A stretch of 64,000 nt of DNA from Bacillota bacterium (lineage in GTDB: Bacteria > Bacillota > Clostridia > DSM-8532): the NCBI GenBank assembly GCA_023415825.1, contig JAEZJF010000015.1, positions 1-64,000 on the forward strand. Direction: 5' to 3'. The number at the start of each line of letters is the position of its first letter. Position 1 is the first letter of the stretch. Made by a program: the position numbers and the translations under genes. The notes beneath the pieces are model-generated. The model saw nothing but the letters and a program-made list of their open reading frames with translations, did not search any database and was not told the DNA's origin. Of this stretch, positions 35,454-44,523 are shown piece after piece.

Positions 35454-36767
35454 ATGAAAATTAAAGAAGATTTATTAAAAAAGATAGTTAACAAAACGGC
35501 GACTGTGGCAGTGGTCGGCCTTGGATATGTAGGTCTTCCACTGGCAGTGGAGAAAGCGAAAGCCGGATACAGAACCATTGGTTTTGATATACAGGAAAAC
35601 AAAATTGAAATGGTCAACAAGGGCATCAACTATATTGGCGACATCCTTGAAAATGAGCTGGCAGATCTGGTAAGTCAAGGCCTCCTTAGAGCAACCTCCG
35701 ACTTTAGCTCTATCAAGGAAGTCGATTGTGTGGCCATCTGTGTACCCACCCCCCTTGATGAGCACTACCAGCCTGATATTTCATACGTGGTAAATTCTAC
35801 AAGAGAAATATCCCGGTACCTTCACAGGGGTATGCTGGTGGTTTTGGAAAGCACAACTTACCCCGGAACAACTGAAGATGTGGTGAACCCCATTCTGGAA
35901 GGAACCGGATTGAAATGCGGAGAAGATTTCTTTCTTGCATTCTCACCCGAAAGAGTGGACCCGGGAAACAAGGAATACAAAACAAAAAACACACCCAAGG
36001 TAGTAGGCGGAATGACCCGGGACTGTACAGAGGTTGCTACCGCCTTGTACCGCAATATTCTTGAAGGAGAGATTTATGAAGTCTCCACTCCGGCGGTTGC
36101 GGAAATGGAAAAGATTTTGGAGAACACCTATCGGAACATTAATATAGCCTTGGCAAATGAGATGGCTATACTCTGCGACAAAATGGGCATTAATGTTTGG
36201 GAAGTCATTGATGCGGCCAAGACCAAACCCTATGGATATCAAGCGTTCTATCCGGGACCCGGAATCGGCGGACACTGCATTCCTATAGATCCGTTTTACT
36301 TAACATGGAAGGCCAGGGAGTATGATTACCATACCAGGCTTATTGAGACTGCAGGTGAAATAAATACCTATATGCCCAGGTTTGTAGTCGAAAGGTCCAT
36401 CCGCATTCTCAACAACGATGGAATACCTCTTAAAGGCGCTAAAATCTTAATACTTGGTGTTGCTTACAAACAGGATATCGATGATTACAGGGAAAGCCCC
36501 GTATTAAAGGTGATTGAGCATTTCGAGAAGTTTGGGGCGGTTATTAAATATAACGATCCCTATATTCCTTCATTTAAGCATAAGGATAAAGAATACATAA
36601 GTGAAAGCATGACCGATAAAGTTTTGAATGAATCCGATTTGGTTGTTATAACAACCATGCACAGCTGCTATGATTATGATTTTATTCATGCTCATGCCAA
36701 AAGAATGCTGGATACCAAGAATGCAACAAAGAATTTATCAAGCAGAGCAAATATTGAACTTTTATGA
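35454..36767 (+). CDS. UDP-N-acetylglucosamine 6-dehydrogenase (WbpA-like)
   Basis: An NAD-dependent nucleotide-sugar dehydrogenase of 437 residues that oxidises the C6 hydroxyl to the uronate. The Rossmann motif is VVGLGYVGLPLA, and the catalytic cysteine is C275 in GPGIGGHCIPIDPFYL. The chosen ATG 35454 has AGGTGA upstream; an earlier ATG at 35418 would overlap the previous gene and add residues with no family similarity. WbpA and UDP-ManNAc dehydrogenase (WecC) share this fold; the WbpB/D/E neighbours favour UDP-GlcNAc as substrate. Confidence 0.9.
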   Translation: MKIKEDLLKKIVNKTATVAVVGLGYVGLPLAVEKAKAGYRTIGFDIQENKIEMVNKGINYIGDILENELADLVSQGLLRATSDFSSIKEVDCVAICVPTPLDEHYQPDISYVVNSTREISRYLHRGMLVVLESTTYPGTTEDVVNPILEGTGLKCGEDFFLAFSPERVDPGNKEYKTKNTPKVVGGMTRDCTEVATALYRNILEGEIYEVSTPAVAEMEKILENTYRNINIALANEMAILCDKMGINVWEVIDAAKTKPYGYQAFYPGPGIGGHCIPIDPFYLTWKAREYDYHTRLIETAGEINTYMPRFVVERSIRILNNDGIPLKGAKILILGVAYKQDIDDYRESPVLKVIEHFEKFGAVIKYNDPYIPSFKHKDKEYISESMTDKVLNESDLVVITTMHSCYDYDFIHAHAKRMLDTKNATKNLSSRANIELL

Positions 36768-36785
36768 ATAAGCTGGTGTAGGATA

Positions 36786-37745
36786 ATGACTGATAAAGAG
36801 AAGTATAGAGAATTTTGCAGATCGGAGACCTCGATACCGATTTTTTCCAAGGATTGGTGGCTGGATGCCGTATGTGGGGAGGACAATTGGGAGGTTGCAT
36901 TAATCGAGAATAACGGAGAAATTATTGCAAGTATTCCATACTATATCAAAAAAAGGTTTGGGCTTAAGATTATTACCATGCCCAAGCTCACTCAAACTGC
37001 AGGTATCTGGATAAAATACCCCAAAGAACTGAAAGAGGAATACCGGCTGGCTTATGAAAAGGATTTAATTTATAGACTTATTAATAAAATGCCATCCTTA
37101 CCTATATTCAGACAGAGCTTTCATTACAGTTTTAAAAACTGGCAGCCTCTCTGCTGGAAGGGATTTCATCAGACCACCTACTATACCTATGTGATTGATG
37201 ACCTGAGCAACCTGAAAAGTGTATTCGAAAACTTCAGCAAGACCGCGAAAAAGAATATCAGAAAAGCCGAGAAAGTAGTAAAAGTCACTAGCAATGACAG
37301 CATAGAAGAGTTTTGTGAAATAAATAAAAAAGTTTTTGACAGGCAGGGGATTGATTACCCTTATTCCCTGGATTTTTTAAAGCGGCTGGATGATGCATGC
37401 TTAAAAAATAACAGCAGAAGAATTTTCTATGCGAAGGATGATGAGGGCAAAATCTATTCGGCCATCTATGTCATATGGGATGCAGAAAGTGCCTATCTTT
37501 TGATGTCCGGCAGTGAGCCTGAGCTAAGAGGTTTTAACTGTAAATCCTTGCTTGTCTGGGAGGCCATCAAATACGCCGCTACGGTGACCAAGAGGTTTGA
37601 TTTTGAGGGTAGTATGATAGAGCGCATAGCGGAGTACAACAGGCAGTTTGGGGCTGTTCTTAAACCCTATTGCTACATATTTAAAGAAAACATCTTCATT
37701 TCAACATTTTCACATTTGTTTAATATATTAACCCATAAGCATTAA
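36786..37745 (+). CDS. FemAB/GNAT-like acyltransferase
   Basis: A 319-residue protein of the BioF2/FemAB-like double-GNAT group. Typical features are IASIPYYIKKRFG, the K-rich KTAKKNIRKAEK segment and a C-terminal GNAT half with IYSAIYVIWDAESAYLLMSGS and LLVWEAIKYA. Relatives use aminoacyl-tRNA or acyl thioesters to acylate amino groups, and several are found in polysaccharide clusters with unknown acceptors. Here it could add an acyl or aminoacyl group to the polymer. A second such gene is at 45554. Confidence 0.72.
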   Translation: MTDKEKYREFCRSETSIPIFSKDWWLDAVCGEDNWEVALIENNGEIIASIPYYIKKRFGLKIITMPKLTQTAGIWIKYPKELKEEYRLAYEKDLIYRLINKMPSLPIFRQSFHYSFKNWQPLCWKGFHQTTYYTYVIDDLSNLKSVFENFSKTAKKNIRKAEKVVKVTSNDSIEEFCEINKKVFDRQGIDYPYSLDFLKRLDDACLKNNSRRIFYAKDDEGKIYSAIYVIWDAESAYLLMSGSEPELRGFNCKSLLVWEAIKYAATVTKRFDFEGSMIERIAEYNRQFGAVLKPYCYIFKENIFISTFSHLFNILTHKH

Positions 37746-37760
37746 AAGGGAATGTTAAGT

Positions 37761-39263
37761 ATGGTTCATGTATTTATTGAGAGCAAGCAGTATTTTAATC
37801 AGATACAGTATGCCTTTAATATCCTGTTCTCCGTACTGGGTGTCCAATGCGACTATATCTCAAGCTTAAATGAATTAGGGGGCAAGGGTGAAGATATCGC
37901 TATCATTTATAGCAACAGTGAATTTGAGACACTTGGCCTTCCGGGTAATAACCGGCGTTTGATTTTAATAAAGAATTCCGGAAGGCTTTTTGGTAATGAT
38001 TATCTGAAACCAGACTCCATTCCGTTGGTCGCATTAAGATACAGGACTGCTGGAAGGACAGAAGAAGCCAACGACATTATCTCCATTTATAGTGACGACA
38101 AACCGCTCTATATCTTAACAGATGAAGACAAAAGAACAATAAGGACCAATATCGATATGATCTCTGATATTTTCTTCATGCTTACACGGTACGAAGAGGT
38201 TGTTAATGCAGGGATTAAAAAAGACAGGCATCACAGATTTCCGGCAGTGGAATCACTGGCCTATAAAAGCAATTTTCTCCATAGACCTGTTGTGAATGAG
38301 CACATAGCATTATTAGGCACCTGGATAGAAAGCCTTTCATCAGGCTACAAGAGACCGAGCCCGTGGGGCCAGAAAGCATTCGCTGTGTGTTTGTCCCATG
38401 ATGTAGACAATATTATAAAAAATCAAAATCTGTTTGCTGCTTTAAAACATACTCTGGCCATCCTTTTAAAACACAGAAAGCTAAGAAAAGCATTTAAATA
38501 CCTGAAAAACTATTTTCAAAACAAGCGGGACCATACAAAGGATCCCTATTGGACTTTTAACTATCTAGTCCAAACTGAAAAAGCATACCAATTCAACTCA
38601 TCCTTTTATTTTTTGGCATCGGAGGCCTCAGATCCGGATTGGCGCTACAGCATAAACGATAGTAAGGTTAGAGCGCTAATAGATGATCTGGAATCCTACG
38701 GGTGCGAAATAGGGTATCACGGAAGTCTTCTAAGCTATAACAACGAAAGAGTAATGAGCTTGGAAAGACATCGCGTTGATGCCGTGGTACACCGGAAGCC
38801 TTATGGCTGCAGGCAGCACTATTTGAAATTTCGAGTACCGTATACATGGAGATATCAGCAACAATCAGGACTTTTATATGATACAACGCTGTCTTTTGCA
38901 GACCATGAAGGCTTCCGATGCGGCATGTGCTTGCCCTTTAAACCCTATGATATCTTGGCTGACCAGGTCCTCGATATCTGGGAGATACCGCTTATCATCA
39001 TGGAGGGGACTCTCCAATCCTATAGAGAGCTTTCGCCTGAGGACGGACTAAAAAAGATCATCAGTATGATCGAAGCTGTTAAAAAGCATCATGGACTATT
39101 TACGATTTTATGGCATAACTCTTCCTTTGATTATGACTGGGAAGAGTGGAAACCTGTATATGAGAAGATGATGGAATACTTGGGAAAATCCGATTGTATT
39201 GGTTTGTCGGGCAGGGAAGCCATCGAGCATATCAAGGGGTTATTGGAGCAGGTCCATGCTTAA
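37761..39263 (+). CDS. Polysaccharide deacetylase-like protein (NodB-related, about 500 aa)
   Basis: A 500-residue cytosolic or loosely associated protein. The C-terminal half carries NodB-like features: LSHDVDNI (the first metal motif, about residue 211), EIGYHGSLLSY and a late TILWHNSSFD. The N-terminal half matches uncharacterised domains found with such deacetylases in polysaccharide operons. No signal peptide is present. The start at 37761 has AAAAGGGA at a suitable distance; ATG 37752 is too close to it. It may remove acetyl groups from sugar intermediates; activity is unproven. Confidence 0.7.
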   Translation: MVHVFIESKQYFNQIQYAFNILFSVLGVQCDYISSLNELGGKGEDIAIIYSNSEFETLGLPGNNRRLILIKNSGRLFGNDYLKPDSIPLVALRYRTAGRTEEANDIISIYSDDKPLYILTDEDKRTIRTNIDMISDIFFMLTRYEEVVNAGIKKDRHHRFPAVESLAYKSNFLHRPVVNEHIALLGTWIESLSSGYKRPSPWGQKAFAVCLSHDVDNIIKNQNLFAALKHTLAILLKHRKLRKAFKYLKNYFQNKRDHTKDPYWTFNYLVQTEKAYQFNSSFYFLASEASDPDWRYSINDSKVRALIDDLESYGCEIGYHGSLLSYNNERVMSLERHRVDAVVHRKPYGCRQHYLKFRVPYTWRYQQQSGLLYDTTLSFADHEGFRCGMCLPFKPYDILADQVLDIWEIPLIIMEGTLQSYRELSPEDGLKKIISMIEAVKKHHGLFTILWHNSSFDYDWEEWKPVYEKMMEYLGKSDCIGLSGREAIEHIKGLLEQVHA

Positions 39264-40581
39264 AAGCAAATTTAAACAAACTGCATATAGCGAAGGAATA
39301 TTGGAAGACAGCAGCTTACATCGGAAGCACAATGTTTTTGTCAGTTTCATAAGTAGTCTGTTTTCTTTTGAATTTCTTTTTACGCTCTTCCTGTTTGCAT
39401 GGGCCTATAAAGCCAACCCAAGCCTTGGATGGGTTCCCATCGACCTGACCGAACTGTTTTTCATATTGAGTGTTTACTCAGGCATTCTTGTTTTTTTTGC
39501 TGAGAAAAAGAGGTTTAGAAGAAAAGCCGCTGTTCTGGTGTTCTTCGCCCTTGTGTTTGTTTTTTATATTTTAATCAGTCTGACTTGGACGGTGGGAATC
39601 GTATATGCCCAACAGAAAGCGCTTTATTTTTCAACCTTGACCCTATGGTCCTTAGTTGCCTGTGCTTTTATCATTGCATCTGACAAGAAGCGCCTTATTC
39701 GCTTTATTCGATTTCTTCTGGTTTTTGCCATATGGATTGCCATAGAAAGTACTTTGGAATATTTAAAAGGCGGTCATGATGTCATAAATGCCATGAATTC
39801 CAATTATCTGGCTTTGGGATATACATTGGGAATGGGCTTGCTGATATCCGCGGCTTATGGCTTCCTTTCCGAGAATAGCAGGCTAAAACGTACCTTCATG
39901 TTCATGCTGGCTCTGTATTTTATGTTTTTACTGATGGTAATGGGCGGAAGAGGTCCATTACTTAGCTTGGCCATTTCCCTATTCATCCCTCTTTCCTTTG
40001 GGAGTAATCTTGTAGAAATAAACAAATCAAAGTTGAAAAAATATGCTGCTTTTATAACGGTACTTTTTCTGTCCATCTTTTTTATAAGCTTCTATCTTTA
40101 TTTAAAGGATTCGCTAACATCAACACTATACCGCTTGTTGCTGTTTTTAGAACCGGGAATGGGTACATCGGCGGGTACAAGGATGGATTATTATCTAACT
40201 TCTGAGAAGCTGTGGGTGCTAAAGCCTTTGTTAGGGTATGGGATTGGCTCTTGGCCGATACTCAAAGGCTTGCCTGATATGAACTCATACCCGCATAATC
40301 TGATTTTTGAGATTCTGGTTGAGCTGGGATTAACAGGGCTGATCCTATTCGGTTCAATTGTATTTGTGGCATTAAAGGGTTTTAAAAGATCCCATAACAG
40401 CCGAAACATTTTTTTGGGTTCAGTCATTCTGATGATGTTTGTAAATGCCTTTGTCGGTGCAATGTTGAGTGGGGATATCAACGATAATCGGATTATCTTT
40501 GCGCTTCTTGGTTTAATGGCTTTTGAGGAGGATGGGAATGAAAAACAGGGTATGCATTCTGACAACAGCACACCAGGCTAA
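39256..40581 (+). CDS. Wzy-like polymerase / O-antigen ligase family membrane protein
   Basis: A polytopic membrane protein of 441 residues that probably polymerises lipid-linked repeat units. About ten or more transmembrane helices are visible. The Wzy_C/O-antigen-ligase region shows YSHNLIFEILVELGLTGLI-type sequence (SYPHNLIFEILVELGLTG), preceded by a loop with the MGGRGPLL motif. ATG 39256 overlaps the previous gene by eight bases and has GGAGCAGG upstream. It is the only polymerase candidate in the operon. Confidence 0.85.
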   Translation: MLKSKFKQTAYSEGILEDSSLHRKHNVFVSFISSLFSFEFLFTLFLFAWAYKANPSLGWVPIDLTELFFILSVYSGILVFFAEKKRFRRKAAVLVFFALVFVFYILISLTWTVGIVYAQQKALYFSTLTLWSLVACAFIIASDKKRLIRFIRFLLVFAIWIAIESTLEYLKGGHDVINAMNSNYLALGYTLGMGLLISAAYGFLSENSRLKRTFMFMLALYFMFLLMVMGGRGPLLSLAISLFIPLSFGSNLVEINKSKLKKYAAFITVLFLSIFFISFYLYLKDSLTSTLYRLLLFLEPGMGTSAGTRMDYYLTSEKLWVLKPLLGYGIGSWPILKGLPDMNSYPHNLIFEILVELGLTGLILFGSIVFVALKGFKRSHNSRNIFLGSVILMMFVNAFVGAMLSGDINDNRIIFALLGLMAFEEDGNEKQGMHSDNSTPG

Positions 40582-41641
40582 TGACGTCAGAATTTTCTAT
40601 AAAGAATGCAGAAGTCTTGCAAAGGCTGGGTATGAGGTGTATTTGATAGCCAGCCATCATCAAGAAGAGCAGGCTGATGGTATAAGCATTATTCCTCTTG
40701 ATACCAGAGAAGGTAGATTACACAGGTTTCTGGTCAGAGGTTGGAAGGCACTATGGAAAGCCATTAGGCTTAAGGCCGATGTCTATCACTTCCATGATCC
40801 GGATTTGATTCCGGCAGGGCTATTATTAAAGCTTATTGGTAAAAAAGTGATTTACGATGTGCATGAAGATGTGCCCGATGATATTTTGACCAAGGAATGG
40901 CTGGGAGGCATGGGTGTTCGCAGGATTGTTTCGTTTTTGTCCAGAGCGCTTTTAAAATTTTCGAGCTTGTTTTTTGACAGAATAGTAGCGGCAACTCCAA
41001 GTATTTCAAAGGGATTTCCGCACAGCAAAACAATTGTTATACGTAATGTGCCCTATGTCTCATTCATTGATGATATAAAACCTGAAAAGATTATCAAAAC
41101 CAAGCCTTCTGTCATTTATGCAGGGGGTCTGACAAAGATAAGAGGAATCAGGGAAATCATCGATGCAATCGAAATACTGGATGGTTCAGTGGAATTATGG
41201 CTACTAGGCTGGTGGGAAGATCCTGACTATGAAAGAGAATGCAAGTCGCTAAACGGTTGGAAGCATGTTAAGTATTTTGGGCTAAAGTCGCTGGAAGAGA
41301 CTTATTCTGTGATGAAGCAGGCTGATTTAGGGATTGTCAATTTTCTGGCAGTTCCCAATTCTATCGAATCACTTCCCAATAAAGCCTTTGAGTATTTAAA
41401 CTGCGGCTTGCCCATTATCATGTCGGAATTCGCATATTGGAAGGAGCTATTCGGGAAGTGCGCTTTATTTGTTAATCCTTCTGACTCAATAAATATAGCG
41501 GAGAATATAAAAGCCCTGGTTGAAAACCAAGAGCAAAGGAAGGAATTGATTCACCAAGGAAGAAGGCTCATAGAAAATGAGTATTCATGGGAAAGTGAAA
41601 GCAAAAAATTATTAGAGCTTTATAGGGGGATGCTCAAGTGA
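40538..41641 (+). CDS. Glycosyltransferase family 4
   Basis: A GT-B glycosyltransferase of 367 residues. The N-terminal half starts RVCILTTAHQANDVRIFYKE with VYHFHDPDLIPAG; the C-terminal nucleotide-sugar domain has VIYAGGLTKIRGI and the E-x7-E segment around SIESLPNKAFEYLNCGLPII. ATG 40538 follows GAGGAGG and overlaps the polymerase gene by 44 bases. Donor and acceptor are unknown. Confidence 0.9.
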   Translation: MKNRVCILTTAHQANDVRIFYKECRSLAKAGYEVYLIASHHQEEQADGISIIPLDTREGRLHRFLVRGWKALWKAIRLKADVYHFHDPDLIPAGLLLKLIGKKVIYDVHEDVPDDILTKEWLGGMGVRRIVSFLSRALLKFSSLFFDRIVAATPSISKGFPHSKTIVIRNVPYVSFIDDIKPEKIIKTKPSVIYAGGLTKIRGIREIIDAIEILDGSVELWLLGWWEDPDYERECKSLNGWKHVKYFGLKSLEETYSVMKQADLGIVNFLAVPNSIESLPNKAFEYLNCGLPIIMSEFAYWKELFGKCALFVNPSDSINIAENIKALVENQEQRKELIHQGRRLIENEYSWESESKKLLELYRGMLK

Positions 41642-42765
41642 GATTGATAACGGTACTGGGAAACAGGCCGCAGTTTATTAAAGCGGCCCAGGTAAGCAAG
41701 TATTTTCTACATCATTCCCGTATACAGGAAACCCTTATACATACAGGACAGCATTATGATAAAAACATGTCGGATATCTTCTTTGATGAGCTAAGTATAC
41801 CCAGCCCAAAGTATAACCTGTCAATAGGCTCTGCCACTCATGGCAAACAAACGGCCGGAATGCTGGAAAAAATCGAGGATATTCTGATGCAGGAAAAACC
41901 TGATGCCCTGATGGTTTACGGGGATACCAACTCCACTCTTGCCGGGGCTCTGGCTGCAGGAAAGCTTCAGATTCCTATCATTCATATTGAAGCGGGCTTA
42001 AGATACTATGACAAGCTCATTCCCGAAGAACAGAACAGGGTATTGACAGACTATCTGTCCAACGTATTGTTCTGCCCAACTGCTACATCAGTAGAAAATC
42101 TAAAAAAAGAAGGTATCCAGGAGGGGGTATATAACGTAGGCGATGTCATGCTGGACTGCCTTCTTGAGAACAGGGAAATAGCTCTGAAGAAAATGCCTTA
42201 CATAGAATGTTTGTCAAGCCTTGAACCCTACCCGGATATACAATTTGAAAATCCGGATTCAATTCCAAAAATCCAGGAAAAGGCGTACTATCTGGCAACC
42301 ATTCATAGAGCCGAAAATACAGATTATCTGGAAAAACTGAGCGTCATTATTGAAAGCTTTGAAGAATTGGATCTGCCGGTGCTTTTCCTGGTGCATCCGC
42401 GCACCATCAACATTATCAGAAAATCTTTAAACAACCGTACTTATAGAAATATCCTGTTTGTAAAGCCTGTGTCCTATTTTCAAATGATTGTGCTCATGAG
42501 TCACGCAAGAAAAATCCTTACCGATTCCGGAGGACTGCAAAAGGAAGCCTATTTTTTAAAGGTCCCCTGCGTTACCCTGACAGACAAGACGGAATGGATA
42601 GAAACACTGGATGGAGGGTGGAATGTATTAAGCCCCATAGAGAAGAACAATATTGTCGGCAAGGTGCTGATTACGCATACCGATATAAAGGTTTTTGATA
42701 AGAACTATTTTGGAGACGGAAAAGCCACAGAAAAAATCACAAAAATATTGGAAGAGATATTTTGA
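41638..42765 (+). CDS. Non-hydrolysing UDP-GlcNAc-type 2-epimerase (WbpI/WecB-like)
   Basis: A 375-residue epimerase that inverts C2 of UDP-N-acetylated sugars. Signature segments are GNRPQFIKAAQVS, HTGQHYDKNMSDIFF, VYGDTNSTLAGALAA, HIEAGLR, PEEQNR and TDSGGLQKEAYFLKVPCVTL. It starts at GTG 41638, sharing four bases with the previous gene. With WbpA, B, D and E present nearby, the likely substrate is UDP-GlcNAc3NAcA, giving UDP-ManNAc3NAcA. Plain WecB activity on UDP-GlcNAc remains possible. Confidence 0.9.
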   Translation: MRLITVLGNRPQFIKAAQVSKYFLHHSRIQETLIHTGQHYDKNMSDIFFDELSIPSPKYNLSIGSATHGKQTAGMLEKIEDILMQEKPDALMVYGDTNSTLAGALAAGKLQIPIIHIEAGLRYYDKLIPEEQNRVLTDYLSNVLFCPTATSVENLKKEGIQEGVYNVGDVMLDCLLENREIALKKMPYIECLSSLEPYPDIQFENPDSIPKIQEKAYYLATIHRAENTDYLEKLSVIIESFEELDLPVLFLVHPRTINIIRKSLNNRTYRNILFVKPVSYFQMIVLMSHARKILTDSGGLQKEAYFLKVPCVTLTDKTEWIETLDGGWNVLSPIEKNNIVGKVLITHTDIKVFDKNYFGDGKATEKITKILEEIF

Positions 42766-42796
42766 TGCGAACGCATCATTAAGAAAGAGGCGTAAA

Positions 42797-43477
42797 ATGA
42801 TTGTTTCAATACATCAGCCTAATTATATTCCATGGATAGGTTATTTTTATAAAATCCTTAAAAGCGATCTCTTCGTCTTTCTTGATGATGTTCAATACAT
42901 AAGAAGCGGATTTATCAACAGAAACCTGATAAAAACACACCAGGGTGTCTCTTGGCTGACGATACCGGTTGAAAATAAGGGGAATTATGGCCATAAAATT
43001 AATGAGATCAAGACCAAAGACGAGCTGCATTGGAAGGAAAATCATCTTAAAAACATTGAGATGAACTATAAAAGGTCGGATTACTTCAACGATTTTTACA
43101 CTGTTATTAAAGGTTGTCTCAGTAAAAGCCGTGAGCAATTGTCTGAATTAAATATAGACATCATTAAAACCCTATGTGATCTTCTGAATATTAAAACAGA
43201 GATTATCCGGTCTTCCGAATTGGATATTAAGGAAACAGGTACAGAAAGGATTATAAGTATTTGCAGGCGCGTGGGTGCAACGAAGTATTTGTCGGGCACC
43301 GGTGGAGCCCAATATCAGAATGAGAAAATGTTTAGTGATAACGCCATTGAGCTTATGTATTCAGACTTTCATGAAAAGCCATACAAACAGCTATGGGGTG
43401 ATTTTACAGGCAGCCTATCCGTCGTTGACTATATTTTCAACTGCGGCTATGAAATTGAAAAGGCTTGGGATACTTAA
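42797..43477 (+). CDS. WbqC-like family protein
   Basis: A 226-residue protein of the WbqC family (IHQPNYIPWIGYFYKI; FLDDVQYIRSGFINRN; LSGTGGAQYQNE), regularly found in polysaccharide clusters. It is thought to have an unusual transferase-like role, but its reaction is not known to me. ATG 42797 follows AGAGG; an upstream in-frame extension overlapping the epimerase is not conserved with the family start. Confidence 0.82.
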   Translation: MIVSIHQPNYIPWIGYFYKILKSDLFVFLDDVQYIRSGFINRNLIKTHQGVSWLTIPVENKGNYGHKINEIKTKDELHWKENHLKNIEMNYKRSDYFNDFYTVIKGCLSKSREQLSELNIDIIKTLCDLLNIKTEIIRSSELDIKETGTERIISICRRVGATKYLSGTGGAQYQNEKMFSDNAIELMYSDFHEKPYKQLWGDFTGSLSVVDYIFNCGYEIEKAWDT

Positions 43478-43498
43478 AAAAGCCTAATGGAGAGAGTT

Positions 43499-44473
43499 AT
43501 GAGTGAGATTATTTGCTCAATTATTATTGCTTCAAGAAACGAGGAAGCTTTTATTGGCAGCTGCATAGAATCCCTTGAAAATCAGGATTTTGACAGGGCG
43601 AAATATGAAATTATAATAATAGATGGCCTATCAGAGGATAATACGGTTGCTATTGTAATGGAAAAGCAAAAAAGCTACGGAAACATTTCTCTCTTCGTCA
43701 ATCCTAAAAAGATTGCTTCCTCTGCCTTCAATAAAGGCATTAAATACGCCAGGGGAAACACTGTTTTTATTGTCGGAGCCCATGGGTCATATCCTTCCGA
43801 CTTCATAAAGAAAAGCATAGAAAGTCTTGAGGAAAATGATGCGGACTGTGTCGGAGGGAAGGAAATAGACATAAGTCAAAGCAAGATTGGTAAAATATTT
43901 GCTGCCGTAAGAACCACCGCTTTTGGAGGGGGGCTTTCTCCCTATCGGTATTCGGATAAAAAGCAGTTTGTCAAGACTGTGGCCTATGGATGCTATAAGA
44001 AGGAAATTTTGGTTCGTGCGGGTGGTTTTGATGAAGCTTTGGTCCGTAACCAGGATAATGATTTAAATAAGAGGATCGTACAAAGCGGCGGGAAAATTCT
44101 GTTTGATCCGGGGATAAGATTTCATTACTTTCCGAGGGATACAATAAAGGGGACATGTAAGCAGTTATTCGGCTATGGATACTGGGAGGCCAAGCTGATT
44201 AAAAAGAGGAAGGCGCAATTTTCAATCACCACAATCATTCCTTCACTATTTGTTGTTTATACCTTATTGGCGTTGATGTTTCTCATTATGACGGGCTCAG
44301 CATTGCCGCTTTGTCTGGCATACATTCCCTATATCGCTGTATTCGGATATTTTGCCGTAAAAGCCATTATCCCTAAACGACTAAACGTTTTGATAGCTTT
44401 GTTTTTATATCTTACCATACATTTTTCAATAGGAATTGGATTTATTGTCGGACTATTAAGCAGGGTGCGTTAA
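43499..44473 (+). CDS. Glycosyltransferase family 2 with C-terminal membrane helices
   Basis: A GT-A glycosyltransferase of 324 residues. SIIIASRNEEAFIGSCIES opens the fold, IIIDGLSEDNT supplies acidic residues, and AGGFDEALVRNQDNDLNKRI carries the acidic catalytic segment. Two or three transmembrane helices at the C-terminus anchor it to the membrane, as in ExoA-like enzymes. ATG 43499 follows GGAGAGA; ATG 43487 is the alternative. Confidence 0.87.
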   Translation: MSEIICSIIIASRNEEAFIGSCIESLENQDFDRAKYEIIIIDGLSEDNTVAIVMEKQKSYGNISLFVNPKKIASSAFNKGIKYARGNTVFIVGAHGSYPSDFIKKSIESLEENDADCVGGKEIDISQSKIGKIFAAVRTTAFGGGLSPYRYSDKKQFVKTVAYGCYKKEILVRAGGFDEALVRNQDNDLNKRIVQSGGKILFDPGIRFHYFPRDTIKGTCKQLFGYGYWEAKLIKKRKAQFSITTIIPSLFVVYTLLALMFLIMTGSALPLCLAYIPYIAVFGYFAVKAIIPKRLNVLIALFLYLTIHFSIGIGFIVGLLSRVR

Positions 44474-44523
44474 AGAACGCACAACAAGCCTCGACCCGTT
44501 AATAAAATCAGAGGGATGAAAAT

